Source: Flagellimonas sediminis (lineage in GTDB: Bacteria; Bacteroidota; Bacteroidia; Flavobacteriales; Flavobacteriaceae). From it: DNA of 64,000 nucleotides. Positions within the stretch are counted from its first letter, which is position 1, and each line of letters opens with the position of its first letter. A program made the position numbers and the translations under genes. Shown here one piece after another: positions 7,887 to 19,340 of this stretch. The stretch covers positions 186,001-250,000 of the forward strand of contig NZ_JAAAMI010000001.1 in assembly GCF_010500845.1 (NCBI RefSeq), written 5' to 3'. The notes beneath the pieces were generated by a model, which saw only the letters and a list, made by a program, of their open reading frames with translations, was not told the origin of the DNA and did not search any database.

Positions 7887-9554
7887 ATGACGGATCAGCA
7901 GATTGCCAAGGATGTTTCTTTGAAACATATCTCCTCCATTGCCGAAAAATTTGGAATAGACCCACAGGAAATAGAAATGTACGGGAAATATAAGGCAAAA
8001 CTTCCCTTGAAGGCCATAGATAGAACCAAGGCGGAAAAAAGCAATCTCATTTTGGTATCTGCCATTTCACCAACCCCAGCGGGCGAGGGTAAGACCACCA
8101 TGTCCATTGGCCTATCGGAAGGATTGAACCGGCTTGGCAAAAAAACCACAGTGGTGCTTCGGGAACCCTCCCTTGGTCCCGTATTCGGAATAAAAGGAGG
8201 TGCTACCGGTGGTGGGTATTCGCAGGTGTTGCCCATGGAGGACATCAACCTGCATTTTACAGGAGATTTTGCCGCCATTGAAAAAGCACATAACCTTTTG
8301 GCCGCCATTATTGATAACAACATACAAAGCAAGACCAATTCTTTGCTTTTGGATCCAAGGACCATTGGTTGGAAACGGGTGATGGATATGAACGATCGTT
8401 CCCTTCGCCATGTCATCGTGGGGTTGGGCGGAACCTCATCCGGGGTGCCCCGTGAAACCGGTTTTGACATTACTGCAGCCTCCGAAATCATGGCCATTCT
8501 ATGTTTGGCCAAAAACCTGACAGACCTCAAGGAACGACTCGGGAACATTTTTGTAGGCTACACGTATGACAAAAAACCCATTTATGCCAAAGATCTTAAG
8601 GCCGAAGGCGCCATGGCCGCTTTGCTGAAAGATGCCATAAAACCCAACTTGGTGCAAACCATTGAAGGTAACCCGGCCATCATCCACGGGGGTCCTTTTG
8701 CCAATATTGCCCAAGGGACCAATTCCGTGATCGCCACGTTGATGGGCATGACCCATTCCAATTATACGGTGACCGAAGCGGGTTTCGGTTTTGATTTGGG
8801 GGCCGAGAAGTTTTTCGACATTAAATGCCAAAGTGCCGGACTGAAACCGAAGGCCGTAGTGCTTACCGCAACCATCCGTGCCCTAAAATATCATGGGGGA
8901 GCAGACTTAAAATCCTTGACCGAACCCAATGTGGAAGCCTTGAAAAAAGGATTGCCCAACCTGGAAAAGCACTTGGAGAACATTGCCAAGTTCGGAATGG
9001 TTCCCGTTATCGCCATCAACCGGTTTGTATCGGATACGGATGAGGAAATCCAAGTAGTGAAAGAACTTGCCTATTCCAAAGGCATTCGGATCGCAGTGGC
9101 CGAAGTTTGGGCCAAGGGCGGTGCAGGAGCATTGGAATTGGCCCAACATATTATTGATGTGGTGGAATCCCAAAAATCAAATTTTAAACCGCTTTATGAT
9201 TGGGAGATGGGTGTACAGGAAAAAATTGCCACCATTGCCACGGAAATCTACGGTGCAGAATATGTGGATTATACTGCAAAAGCAAAGGCCGACCTAAGAA
9301 AAATTACCGATTTGGGACTGGACGCTCTACCTGTCTGCATTGCCAAAACTCAAAAATCATTATCAGATAATCCCAATTTATTGGGAAGACCCAAAGATTT
9401 TATCATCACGGTACGCGAGATTGAAATTGCCGTAGGGGCCGGATTCCTCATTCCCATCACGGGGGACATCATGCGAATGCCAGGTTTGCCGGCACATCCC
9501 TCTTCGGAAGGTATCGACATTAGCGATGACGGTGAAATTACAGGTCTCTTCTAA
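7887..9554 (+). CDS. fhs: Formate-tetrahydrofolate ligase
   Basis: Makes 10-formyl-THF from formate, THF and ATP in the cytosol, feeding purine synthesis and fMet. The ATG at 7887 gives 555 residues, the normal length; a TTG at 7860 would add nine non-conserved residues. The ATP-binding loop 'TPAGEGKTT' is at 63-71, followed by 'REPSLGPVFGIKGGATGGGYSQV' and the 'GGTSSGVPRETGFDITAASE' region. A short hairpin (GGAGC/GCTCC, 7848-7866) lies in the leader. It converges on glyS with only 3 bp between the stops and no visible terminator. Confidence 0.97.
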   Translation: MTDQQIAKDVSLKHISSIAEKFGIDPQEIEMYGKYKAKLPLKAIDRTKAEKSNLILVSAISPTPAGEGKTTMSIGLSEGLNRLGKKTTVVLREPSLGPVFGIKGGATGGGYSQVLPMEDINLHFTGDFAAIEKAHNLLAAIIDNNIQSKTNSLLLDPRTIGWKRVMDMNDRSLRHVIVGLGGTSSGVPRETGFDITAASEIMAILCLAKNLTDLKERLGNIFVGYTYDKKPIYAKDLKAEGAMAALLKDAIKPNLVQTIEGNPAIIHGGPFANIAQGTNSVIATLMGMTHSNYTVTEAGFGFDLGAEKFFDIKCQSAGLKPKAVVLTATIRALKYHGGADLKSLTEPNVEALKKGLPNLEKHLENIAKFGMVPVIAINRFVSDTDEEIQVVKELAYSKGIRIAVAEVWAKGGAGALELAQHIIDVVESQKSNFKPLYDWEMGVQEKIATIATEIYGAEYVDYTAKAKADLRKITDLGLDALPVCIAKTQKSLSDNPNLLGRPKDFIITVREIEIAVGAGFLIPITGDIMRMPGLPAHPSSEGIDISDDGEITGLF

Positions 9555-9557
9555 AAA

Positions 9558-11099
9558 TTAGATTTTCTGTAGCCAGTAGCGCATATCCACTTCCTTGGCG
9601 ATGATATCCTTCACCTCGGAAAGTTTCACACGTTGTTGGTCCATGGTGTCCCTATGGCGAATGGTCACCGTATCGTCTTCCAAAGTTTGGTGGTCCACAG
9701 TGACACAGAACGGGGTCCCAGCAGCATCTTGTCGACGGTAACGGCGACCGACGGCATCCTTTTCGTCATAATCCACATTGAAGTCCCATTTCAGTTCATC
9801 CACCAATTTTTGGGCCACTTCCGGCAGTCCATCACGTTTGAGCAACGGCAGAACAGCGACTTTGTTCGGTGCCAAAACCGCAGGGATTTTCAATACGGTC
9901 CGGGTAGTGCCGTTCTCAAGTTCCTCTTCCTGTAACGAGTTGGAGAACACGGCCAAGAACATACGGTCCAAACCAATGGAGGTTTCCAACACGTAGGGCA
10001 CGTAACTTTCGTTCAACTCTGGGTCGAAGTACTGTAATTTTTTTCCGGAATATTTTTCGTGGTTGCCCAAATCGAAATCGGTACGGGAGTGGATTCCTTC
10101 CAACTCCTTAAACCCGAATGGAAACTTGAATTCGATATCGGCAGCGGCATCGGCGTAGTGCGCCAACTTTTCATGATCGTGGAAACGGTAGTTGTCCGCT
10201 CCCATACCCAAGGAAAGGTGCCATTTCATCCGTTTTTCCTTCCATGCCTCGTACCACTCCTTTTGGGTACCGGGTTTAATGAAGAACTGCATTTCCATCT
10301 GCTCGAACTCCCGCATACGGAAAATGAACTGGCGGGCAACGATCTCGTTACGGAAAGCTTTCCCGGTTTGTGCGATTCCGAAAGGAATCTTCATCCTTCC
10401 GGATTTTTGAACGTTCAAAAAGTTGACAAAGATACCTTGGGCGGTTTCAGGCCTCAGGTAAAGATCCATGGCATTTTCGGCAGAAGCCCCTAATTTGGTA
10501 CCGAACATCAGGTTAAACTGCTTAACATCCGTCCAGTTTTTGGATCCCGAAATAGGACAAACAATTTCCAACTCCTCAATCAAAGCTTTCACATCGGCCA
10601 AATCTTCTTTTTCCAAGGACCTTGCCATGCGTTTCAGGATACCATCGGCCTGAGCCTGATATTCCATGACCCTAGGGTTGGTAGTCAAAAATTGTTCTTT
10701 ATCAAAACTATCGCCAAAACGTTTTTCGGCCTTGGCTACTTCTTTTTCGATCTTCGCTTCGATCTTGGCCACATGGTCCTCGATCAAAACGTCGGCTCGG
10801 TATCTTTTTTTGGAATCCTTGTTATCGATCAACGGATCGTTGAAGGCATCCACGTGGCCAGAGGCCTTCCAAGTGGTGGGATGCATAAAAATGGCGGCAT
10901 CAATGCCCACGATGTTCTCATTGAGCTGCACCATGGCCTTCCACCAATATTCCCGTATGTTCTTCTTCAACTCGGCACCGTTCTGACCGTAATCATAAAC
11001 TGCACTGAGTCCGTCATATATCTCACTGGATTGGAACACGTACCCGTATTCCTTTGCGTGGGAGATAACCTTCTTAAAAATGTCTTCCTGATTTGCCAT
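9558..11099 (-). CDS. glyS: Glycyl-tRNA synthetase
   Basis: 513 residues; the homodimeric class II glycyl-tRNA synthetase found in Bacteroidota and eukaryotes, not the two-subunit alpha2beta2 form. The N-terminal 'FQSSEIYDGLSAVYDYG' is followed by 'FNLMFGT', 'LRPETAQGIFVNF', the motif 2 region 'GKAFRNEI..RQFIFRMREFEQMEMQFF', and a C-terminal anticodon-binding domain. It charges tRNA-Gly in the cytosol. It is transcribed leftward and probably alone, with the coiled-coil gene on its other side also on the minus strand. Confidence 0.96.
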   Translation of the reverse strand: MANQEDIFKKVISHAKEYGYVFQSSEIYDGLSAVYDYGQNGAELKKNIREYWWKAMVQLNENIVGIDAAIFMHPTTWKASGHVDAFNDPLIDNKDSKKRYRADVLIEDHVAKIEAKIEKEVAKAEKRFGDSFDKEQFLTTNPRVMEYQAQADGILKRMARSLEKEDLADVKALIEELEIVCPISGSKNWTDVKQFNLMFGTKLGASAENAMDLYLRPETAQGIFVNFLNVQKSGRMKIPFGIAQTGKAFRNEIVARQFIFRMREFEQMEMQFFIKPGTQKEWYEAWKEKRMKWHLSLGMGADNYRFHDHEKLAHYADAAADIEFKFPFGFKELEGIHSRTDFDLGNHEKYSGKKLQYFDPELNESYVPYVLETSIGLDRMFLAVFSNSLQEEELENGTTRTVLKIPAVLAPNKVAVLPLLKRDGLPEVAQKLVDELKWDFNVDYDEKDAVGRRYRRQDAAGTPFCVTVDHQTLEDDTVTIRHRDTMDQQRVKLSEVKDIIAKEVDMRYWLQKI

Positions 11100-11135
11100 T
11101 GGGCAAAAATAGAATTTTACCCAAAAAGAAATGCG

Positions 11136-12032
11136 CTATTTCAACTGAAATTCCGAGGTGGCCAGCAATCTTTCGTCCTCAAAAACATTGAGCGTGTAGA
11201 TTCCCTCCACCAAAGATCCCTCGGGAACGGTAATGGCATCACAAATACTGATTTCCTTTCCAGTATATACGATCTCCACTTTTTTGCTGTAGATGTTCCC
11301 GCTAACGGAAATGGTATTGGCATTATCTTCGATCACTGCCATGTTGGGATCTAAGAACTGTAGGTACAGAACCTTGATGTCTCCTTTGGAGTTGGGTTCG
11401 CTCAACACGGTGACACAACCACGCAATTTTTCAATGGTGGATGCCTTATTGGTCTTGATGGGCCTACCTGCCTTTAATCGGAAACCGCTACCTTCTGCAT
11501 CCTGAAGTTTCAGATAACTTTTAATGCGAAGCTCTCGGGCAAGTTCCTGAGTGGTTTCCCGAAGTAATGACTCCGTTTGTTCCATGCTTTTGGTCCTACC
11601 ACGAAGTTCTTCAATCTGTTTAACGGTTTCATTATACTTACTGGCCAACAGGCTATTATTGTACCTGAGGAAGTTGTTCTTGAGCTTGAGGCTGTCAAAA
11701 CGTAGTTCCAATTTTCGAAGTTCTTTGCGCGTCTCCTTCAATTTTGTAATATTGAAGTTCAACCTCCCTACAGAATCCAACAATTGCTGAACCTTAAACC
11801 TCGAGGTCTGCAGCTCAATTTCATTGACTTCGTTGAGTCCGGAGAGTCGATCTACCTCCGCCCTCATCAAGGTTAGGTCTTTGACCAAAAGAGATTTTTC
11901 CTGCTCCAAAAATACCATTTGGTTCTTGGATTGGGCATAACTATAGTAGAAAGCAATGAGAATACCCACTATCACTGCGACCAGCGCAGCAAAGATAATC
12001 TTGTAGTTGAAGGTGTTATCTTGGGGGTTCAT
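11136..12032 (-). CDS. Inner-membrane coiled-coil protein, function unknown
   Basis: 298 residues. A short cytosolic N-terminus is followed by one membrane helix (about 10-32), then a long coiled coil (about 35-175) rich in Leu/Lys/Glu heptads. The C-terminal domain (about 185-298) is beta-rich with 'RLKAGRPIKTNKASTIEKLRGCVTV'. Flavobacterial homologues are often labelled chromosome-partitioning protein, but there is no ParA Walker motif here, so I do not use that name. The topology suggests a periplasmic or envelope scaffold. Confidence 0.7.
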   Translation of the reverse strand: MNPQDNTFNYKIIFAALVAVIVGILIAFYYSYAQSKNQMVFLEQEKSLLVKDLTLMRAEVDRLSGLNEVNEIELQTSRFKVQQLLDSVGRLNFNITKLKETRKELRKLELRFDSLKLKNNFLRYNNSLLASKYNETVKQIEELRGRTKSMEQTESLLRETTQELARELRIKSYLKLQDAEGSGFRLKAGRPIKTNKASTIEKLRGCVTVLSEPNSKGDIKVLYLQFLDPNMAVIEDNANTISVSGNIYSKKVEIVYTGKEISICDAITVPEGSLVEGIYTLNVFEDERLLATSEFQLK

Positions 12033-12065
12033 GGGTTGACTGACTACTCTTAACGCGTATAAGAT

Positions 12066-12770
12066 TTGATACCAAAAAGGTTGGCTAAGATAATAAACGA
12101 GATTAACAACATACTATTGCCAAGGGTATGTTTTGGATGTAATGCCCAATTATTTAGGGGAGAAAGCACCTTGTGTGCCGTTTGTCGACATGATGTGCCA
12201 CTCACCGATCATAACTACCTCGAAGAAAATGCGGTAGACCGTATATTTTACGGCAGAATTCCCATAAAAAAGGCTGCATCCTTCACTATTTTTTCAAAAA
12301 ACGGACTGATAAAGAACCTTTTGCATTGGTTAAAATACAAAAATCAGGAGCAAATCGGAGGCTTTTTAGGAGATTGGTGTGGAGCACATTTGAAGGATGA
12401 CCATGGACTGAAAAAAATAGATGTGGTAATCCCTGTTCCCCTGCATCCCAAAAAACTAAAAAAACGAGGCTACAACCAAGTGGCTCTTTTTGCCCAAAAA
12501 ATTTCAGGACATATCAATGCTGAATATCGGGATGATGTTTTGCTGAAAGTAATCAACACCAAGACCCAAACAAAAAAGGACCGCCAGTTGCGATGGGAAA
12601 GTTCCAAGGAAGCGTTTGTGCTCAATCCAGATGCAGAGATCAATTTTAGGTATGTACTCCTTGTCGATGATGTGATCACAACCGGAGCCACCATTGAAAT
12701 CTGTGCAAAGGCCCTTTTGGAACATCCAGAGATTGAGGTTTCTGTGCTGAGCATGGCCATGGTCCCCTAG
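12066..12770 (+). CDS. comF: ComF family phosphoribosyltransferase-like protein
   Basis: 234 residues. An N-terminal zinc ribbon ('CFGC' at about 22-25 and 'CAVC' at about 37-40) precedes a type I phosphoribosyltransferase fold with the PRPP loop 'VLLVDDVITTGATI' near 198-211. ComF proteins act in DNA uptake and recombination in competent bacteria; elsewhere the role is unclear. The frame is closed by TAA at 12060-12062 and no ATG occurs in the N-terminal domain, so TTG at 12066 is the only sensible start. Divergent from the coiled-coil gene with a 33-bp gap. Confidence 0.88.
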   Translation: MIPKRLAKIINEINNILLPRVCFGCNAQLFRGESTLCAVCRHDVPLTDHNYLEENAVDRIFYGRIPIKKAASFTIFSKNGLIKNLLHWLKYKNQEQIGGFLGDWCGAHLKDDHGLKKIDVVIPVPLHPKKLKKRGYNQVALFAQKISGHINAEYRDDVLLKVINTKTQTKKDRQLRWESSKEAFVLNPDAEINFRYVLLVDDVITTGATIEICAKALLEHPEIEVSVLSMAMVP

Positions 12771-12842
12771 GGTTAAATTTTATTAATGGTTTGTTCCATT
12801 TTTCAAATTAGTTGTTTCTTTGTCCCACATTGATTTTTGGGC

Positions 12843-14462
12843 ATGGTGTACATAAAAAAAATGTTGGGACTTCTTTTTATCTCCTTTATGGTACTGGCCC
12901 TTTGGCAATGTGCCAAAAGGGGATCGCCAACCGGAGGACCCAAAGATGTGACCCCACCTAAACTGATTCGCTCCGAGCCTGAAAATTTCACCATTAATTT
13001 CAAGGAAAACAAAATTCGGTTGTATTTTGATGAGTTGATCAAACTACAGGATGTACAGAACCAATTGGTGGTTTCACCTCCCTTTAAGCATGCGGCGGAA
13101 ATTACCCCACAAGGCACACCCAGCAAATTCATTGAGTTGGTCATCAAGGATACCCTCCGGGAAAACACCACCTATACCATTAATTTTGGGCAGAGCATTC
13201 AGGACAACAACGAGGGCAACCCCAACAGTTTCCTAACCTACGTGTTCTCCACTGGGGATTATATCGATTCGCTATCGGTTTCAGGTGCCGTAAAGGATGC
13301 GTACAACCGCAAGGCGGACGAATTTATCAGTGTAATGCTGTATGAAATGGACAGCACCTACAACGATTCCACCATTTATAAAAGTCCTCCACTTTATATT
13401 ACCAACACAGGGGACAGCCTTCCCTTTTTTGAGCTGAAAAACCTTAAAGCGGGTAAATATGCCCTCTTCGCTCTAAAGGATGCCAACAAAAATAACATGT
13501 ACAACCAAGGCCAGGACAAAATTGGCTTTTTGCAGGATACCGTAGCGATTCCTACGGACTCCATTTATCTGCTTACCCTTTTTAAGGAAATATCCAATTA
13601 CAAAGCTTCCGTTCCCAGTTTTGTGGCCAAGAACAAAATCATTTTTGGCTATCAAGGGGATTATCGGGATATGAAGATCGAAACATTGACCACATTACCA
13701 GATTCGATAAAAAGCTTGGTCATGAAAGAAAGAGACAAGGACACCTTGAATTTTTGGATGACCCCGACCGATCTGGACTCGATTATATTCACGGTTTCCA
13801 ATGAAAAATTGAAGGCCATTGACACCTTTACCGTAAAACTCCGGGATTTGCCCATGGATTCCTTAAGGGTTGCTTCGAGTGCTCGGGGCAAGTTCAACCC
13901 AGAGGATACTTTTAGTATTTTGGCCAGTACGCCTATACAGCAACTTGATACCAGTAAGATTGCCCTCAAGATCAGCGATTCCATTCCAGCTATCTTTACC
14001 TTTAGTCTGGATTCTTTGGAAAATAAAATCGATTTTGATTTTGAAAAGGAGCCCAACCAAAAATATACGTTTTCGTTGTTACCGGGTGCCATCACTGATT
14101 TCTTCGGAATGCAGAACGATTCGTTGGATTACAAACTATCCACTACCAGTTTGGCCGATTACGGGATTTTGAGGATACGGCTCGGTGGGGATGTAACCTA
14201 TCCCGTAATCTTACAATTGACCAACGAAAAAGGTGAAATTCAACGTGAGATCATAGCAACAGAGTCGCAAGTTTTTGAGTTCAATAGCCTTGAACCAGGC
14301 AATTATGTGGCACGCGTTATTTTTGACGAAAACGGGAACGGAATATGGGACACTGGGAATTATCTTAAAAAGACCCAACCCGAAAGAATCAGTTACTACC
14401 CTGGTTTGATTGAAATACGGGCGAATTGGGAAAAAGAGGAAAACTTTATCCTTTCCAACTAA
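12843..14462 (+). CDS. Ig-like domain lipoprotein (SbsA-type)
   Basis: The ATG at 12843 gives 539 residues; a TTG six bases earlier is less likely. A signal peptide with lipobox (LALWQC) marks it as a lipoprotein. 'GSPTGGPKDVTPPKLI' then leads into an SbsA/Big-like Ig fold with 'IRLYFDELIKL' and 'YTINFGQSIQDNNEGN', followed by further beta domains, and the C-terminus has 'PGNYVARVIFDENGNGIWDTGNY', a prealbumin-like strand pattern. It is a common single-copy envelope protein in Flavobacteriia without a known function. The last 17 bp overlap the convergent nitrilase gene. Confidence 0.8.
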   Translation: MVYIKKMLGLLFISFMVLALWQCAKRGSPTGGPKDVTPPKLIRSEPENFTINFKENKIRLYFDELIKLQDVQNQLVVSPPFKHAAEITPQGTPSKFIELVIKDTLRENTTYTINFGQSIQDNNEGNPNSFLTYVFSTGDYIDSLSVSGAVKDAYNRKADEFISVMLYEMDSTYNDSTIYKSPPLYITNTGDSLPFFELKNLKAGKYALFALKDANKNNMYNQGQDKIGFLQDTVAIPTDSIYLLTLFKEISNYKASVPSFVAKNKIIFGYQGDYRDMKIETLTTLPDSIKSLVMKERDKDTLNFWMTPTDLDSIIFTVSNEKLKAIDTFTVKLRDLPMDSLRVASSARGKFNPEDTFSILASTPIQQLDTSKIALKISDSIPAIFTFSLDSLENKIDFDFEKEPNQKYTFSLLPGAITDFFGMQNDSLDYKLSTTSLADYGILRIRLGGDVTYPVILQLTNEKGEIQREIIATESQVFEFNSLEPGNYVARVIFDENGNGIWDTGNYLKKTQPERISYYPGLIEIRANWEKEENFILSN

Positions 14463-15222
14463 AATCATCCCGATCCTCTAAAAACTTCAGCTTTTGTCTG
14501 GTAGAAATAATATGCTCCTTGTTTAAAGTGGCGTACAGTACTTCTTCCCCTTTGGAAAAAGTTTGTTGCTTCCCTAACACATCGTAAACGGCACTATGTC
14601 CGGGGTAGTCATACCCCAAACCATCCTGGCCGATACGGTTTACACCAATGCAATAGGCCATATTTTCAATGGCACGGGCTTTTAATAGGGTATCCCAAGC
14701 CTCAATCCTGGGCTTTGGCCAGTTCGCCACATAGATCAATACATCATAATCCTCAATATTTCTGGCCCAAACCGGAAACCGAAGATCATAACAAATCAAA
14801 GGGCAAATCTTGAATCCTTTATAATCCAAAACCAATTTTTCCGCACCGGCCTTATACACTTTGTCCTCACCGGCCAAGGTAAAGGTGTGTTTTTTGTTGT
14901 AAGTCTTGGTTTCTCCATTGGGGTACACAAAGAACAAACGGTTGTGATAATTTTCTTCTTCCCAATAAACAATACTGCCTACTATGGCACTGTTCTTTTT
15001 TTTGGCCATGGACTGCATCCACTTTATTGCTTTATCACCTTCCCGTCTATCAAGATTCTGAGGGCTCATGGTAAAGCCCGAAGTGAACATTTCCGGTAGC
15101 ATGATGACATCCACATCTTTGGAAATGGCATCCAACTTTTCCTCGAACATGAGCAAGTTCTCCTTTGGATTTTCCCAATGCAAAGGGGATTGGATCAAAG
15201 CTATGTTGAGGGTTTCCTTCAT
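14446..15222 (-). CDS. Nitrilase-family amidohydrolase (YafV/omega-amidase-like)
   Basis: 258 residues with the full carbon-nitrogen hydrolase triad: Glu44 in 'LPEMFTSGF', Lys at 110-111 in 'NKKHTF' and Cys144 in 'ICYDLRFP'. Length and motif spacing fit YafV/NIT2 omega-amidases, which hydrolyse 2-oxoglutaramate or 2-oxosuccinamate in metabolite repair. The substrate is inferred from family only. Its ATG overlaps the stop of the ankyrin gene by 4 bp (ATGA), so the two are translationally coupled. Confidence 0.88.
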   Translation of the reverse strand: MKETLNIALIQSPLHWENPKENLLMFEEKLDAISKDVDVIMLPEMFTSGFTMSPQNLDRREGDKAIKWMQSMAKKKNSAIVGSIVYWEEENYHNRLFFVYPNGETKTYNKKHTFTLAGEDKVYKAGAEKLVLDYKGFKICPLICYDLRFPVWARNIEDYDVLIYVANWPKPRIEAWDTLLKARAIENMAYCIGVNRIGQDGLGYDYPGHSAVYDVLGKQQTFSKGEEVLYATLNKEHIISTRQKLKFLEDRDDFSWKG

Positions 15223-15698
15223 TTATGATTTTCTAAAAGTTGAATCAAGGGGCTGTTGTCTTGTTCCTTGGCATGGTCCAAAGCGGATTTTCCCTTGGCA
15301 TCCTTGATGGTCACATCGGCACCATGCTCCAAAAGTAAGGCGGCCATATCTTCCCTATTGAAGGTTATGGCATAAATCAAACAAGTGGCTCCCATGGCAT
15401 TTTTGTGGTTCACATCGGCACCGGCCTGGATCAATTGTGCTGCAATTTCCACGTACCCTTTAAAGCAGACACCCATCAAAGCTGTATTGCCCGACCCATC
15501 CTTAGCATCTACCTGTGCCCCTTTTTCCAGCAAAAGAGTCACCATATCCAAATGTCCATAATACGCTGCCAACAAAAGTGGGGTGGATCCACGTTGGTCC
15601 TTGGATTCCAAAAGTTTGGGTTTTTCATCCAAAAGCATTTTCAAGGCTTTTAGATTGCCACTTCGTATGTAATTGAAGAAGTCTTCTGCGGTGTCCAT
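15219..15698 (-). CDS. Ankyrin-repeat protein downstream of katG
   Basis: 159 residues with four ankyrin repeats: 'STPLLLAAYYGHLDMVTLLL' and successive units starting near residues 37, 70, 103 and 136. No signal peptide is visible, so it is probably cytosolic. Ankyrin proteins beside catalase genes occur elsewhere (for example AnkB with KatB in Pseudomonas aeruginosa), so the position after katG may be functional. A strong terminator at 15724-15750 separates the two genes, which weakens the case for one operon. A -7-like TAACTTTC (15708-15715) sits just before its ATG. Confidence 0.85.
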   Translation of the reverse strand: MDTAEDFFNYIRSGNLKALKMLLDEKPKLLESKDQRGSTPLLLAAYYGHLDMVTLLLEKGAQVDAKDGSGNTALMGVCFKGYVEIAAQLIQAGADVNHKNAMGATCLIYAITFNREDMAALLLEHGADVTIKDAKGKSALDHAKEQDNSPLIQLLENHK

Positions 15699-15723
15699 AT
15701 CGATATTGAAAGTTATAAAAAAA

Positions 15724-15750
15724 CTGCCATAACCCTAAGGGTCATGGCAG
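15724..15750 (-). terminator. Intrinsic terminator after katG
   Basis: Stem CTGCCAT-a-ACCC / GGGT-c-ATGGCAG with a TAA loop. On the minus strand it is followed by seven T (A-run at 15717-15723 on the plus strand). It lies 46 bp after the katG stop and 26 bp before the ankyrin start. Confidence 0.85.
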
Positions 15751-15795
15751 CCATATTTCATTAAAATACTATTGTTCTACTTTGAACTGACCTGA

Positions 15796-18050
<2,255 letters not shown>

Positions 18051-18216
18051 AAAATACAAAATTGGCCGCCAAAGGCATAGATAATTCATATTAAAATACT
18101 ATTAAAACATAAGTGTTCTCTATGATTTGAATCACTGTCCATTTGAATTTTCAATGTTTGGGGATTCGTTAACATTAATTGGCAAAGCCTTTCCATAATA
18201 AGGGTCAACCATTTTC

Positions 18217-18224
18217 TACCTTTG
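18217..18224 (+). promoter_or_regulatory. Probable -7 promoter element (TACCTTTG)
   Basis: Exact TAnnTTTG match 24 bp before the SYLF-protein ATG at 18249. No TTG at the expected -33 distance. Confidence 0.45.
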
Positions 18225-18248
18225 GGCAAACACTAAAAATAAGATACC

Positions 18249-18779
18249 ATGAAAATGATAAAAGCCGTTGCGCTAACTGCTCTCTTGTTAATGGGGACCA
18301 TTGGCTTTGCACAGAATAAAAAGGACCGAAAAATAATGGACGATGCCGTAAAGGCCAAGACAAAGCTTTTGGAAGCCGATTCTGGATTGGAGCATTTTTT
18401 TGACAAATCTGCCGGATATGTGATCTTCCCCAATGTGGGCAAAGGTGGCTTTATTATCGGTGGTGCATCCGGAAACGGGGTGGTCTACGAAAATGGGGAT
18501 GCCATTGGGATGGCCAATCTTAAAAAATTGAACATTGGCCTACAAGCTGGTGGACAGGCCATTATAGAGGTCATCTTTTTTGAGACCGATACCGATCTAC
18601 AACGGTTTACCGAAGGGAAGTTCGAGTTTGCAGCAGAAACCTCTGCCGTGGCCCTAAAATCCGGAATTGCCTTTAATGCCAAGTATAAGGACGGCGTGGC
18701 CGTGTTTGCATTGCCCAAAGCCGGGCTGATGGCCGATGCCTCAGTAGGCGGTCAGAAATTTGGGTATAAGGCGTTTTAA
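18249..18779 (+). CDS. Secreted SYLF-domain (YSC84/Ysc84-like) lipid-binding protein
   Basis: 176 residues with a signal peptide cut near GFAQN. The rest is one SYLF domain: 'FFDKSAGYVIFPNVGKGGFIIGGASGNGVVYENG' region (about 50-83), 'NIGLQAGGQAIIEVIFF' and 'AFNAKYKDGVAVFALPKAGLMADASVGGQKFGY'. The domain binds phosphoinositides in eukaryotes; in bacteria these are envelope proteins of unclear role. It is divergent from katG, with a terminator just after its stop. Confidence 0.88.
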   Translation: MKMIKAVALTALLLMGTIGFAQNKKDRKIMDDAVKAKTKLLEADSGLEHFFDKSAGYVIFPNVGKGGFIIGGASGNGVVYENGDAIGMANLKKLNIGLQAGGQAIIEVIFFETDTDLQRFTEGKFEFAAETSAVALKSGIAFNAKYKDGVAVFALPKAGLMADASVGGQKFGYKAF

Positions 18780-18782
18780 GAA

Positions 18783-18812
18783 GAAAGCCCCTAACTTTGG
18801 GGCTTTCTTTAT
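18783..18812 (+). terminator. Intrinsic terminator after the SYLF gene
   Basis: Perfect stem GAAAGCCCC / GGGGCTTTC with loop TAACTTT, followed by TTTATT. It lies 3 bp after the stop and may also serve the convergent gene ending at 18812. Confidence 0.9.
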
Positions 18813-19270
18813 TACTGTTGTGACATGATGGGGTATTGTAATTGTAATTCCTTGATTATTCTGTTTCGTTTATTCTTTCTCTTGACAGCAGAAAAAAACA
18901 GCGGCAAGGATACTCCGACCTCAAATGTACCTATTACCATCAGTCCTCCTCCAACGATAAATTGACCTGTATTTTCACAAATTCTCGTATCGTTGCAATC
19001 GGCATCTTGTCCAAGAATTAAACTTCCAGTAGTTAAAAATAACAGACCCAACCCTGCAAAACTTGACCCCATTATAAGATTGTTCTTTCTCTTGCGATCC
19101 ATATCCAAAATTTCCAATAGTTTTTGCCCATTGGCTTCACTTTGTTTAATAAGATATTCGTAATCAAGCTCCCAACCATTCAACCTTTGTTGTTGCTTTG
19201 CGGAAAAGTTTTGGGCGGTGATTTGTATTGTATATATTATGCCCAAAATTATATAGACCATATTTTTCAT
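18812..19270 (-). CDS. Small membrane-associated hypothetical protein
   Basis: 152 residues, family not recognised. A signal peptide-like N-terminus (cut near ITAQN) is followed by a polar helical part with 'QQQRLNGWELDYEYLIKQS', two hydrophobic segments (about 64-86 and 106-128), and a very basic C-terminus ('AVKRKNKRNRIIKEL'). Two cysteines between the hydrophobic segments could form a disulphide. It probably sits in the inner membrane. Base composition is lower in GC than its neighbours. Confidence 0.65.
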   Translation of the reverse strand: MKNMVYIILGIIYTIQITAQNFSAKQQQRLNGWELDYEYLIKQSEANGQKLLEILDMDRKRKNNLIMGSSFAGLGLLFLTTGSLILGQDADCNDTRICENTGQFIVGGGLMVIGTFEVGVSLPLFFSAVKRKNKRNRIIKELQLQYPIMSQQ

Positions 19271-19297
19271 ACTATAATTTTAAAATTGTTCGAAAGC

Positions 19298-19318
19298 CCA
19301 GCCCCTAAAAGGGGCTGG
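19298..19318 (-). terminator. Hairpin after the small lipoprotein gene
   Basis: Stem CCAGCCCC / GGGGCTGG with loop TAAAA, 23 bp beyond the stop of the 19341-19853 gene. The T-run on the minus strand is weak, so it may be a poor terminator. Confidence 0.55.
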
Positions 19319-19340
19319 CAGCCATAAACTACAAACTGAA

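Noticed and set aside
11136..12032. ParA-type chromosome partitioning protein
   Set aside because: No Walker ATPase motif; only one membrane helix, a coiled coil and a beta domain are visible.
12066..12770. An ATG start for ComF
   Set aside because: An in-frame TAA lies two codons upstream of the TTG and no ATG occurs before the zinc ribbon, so the TTG start is kept.
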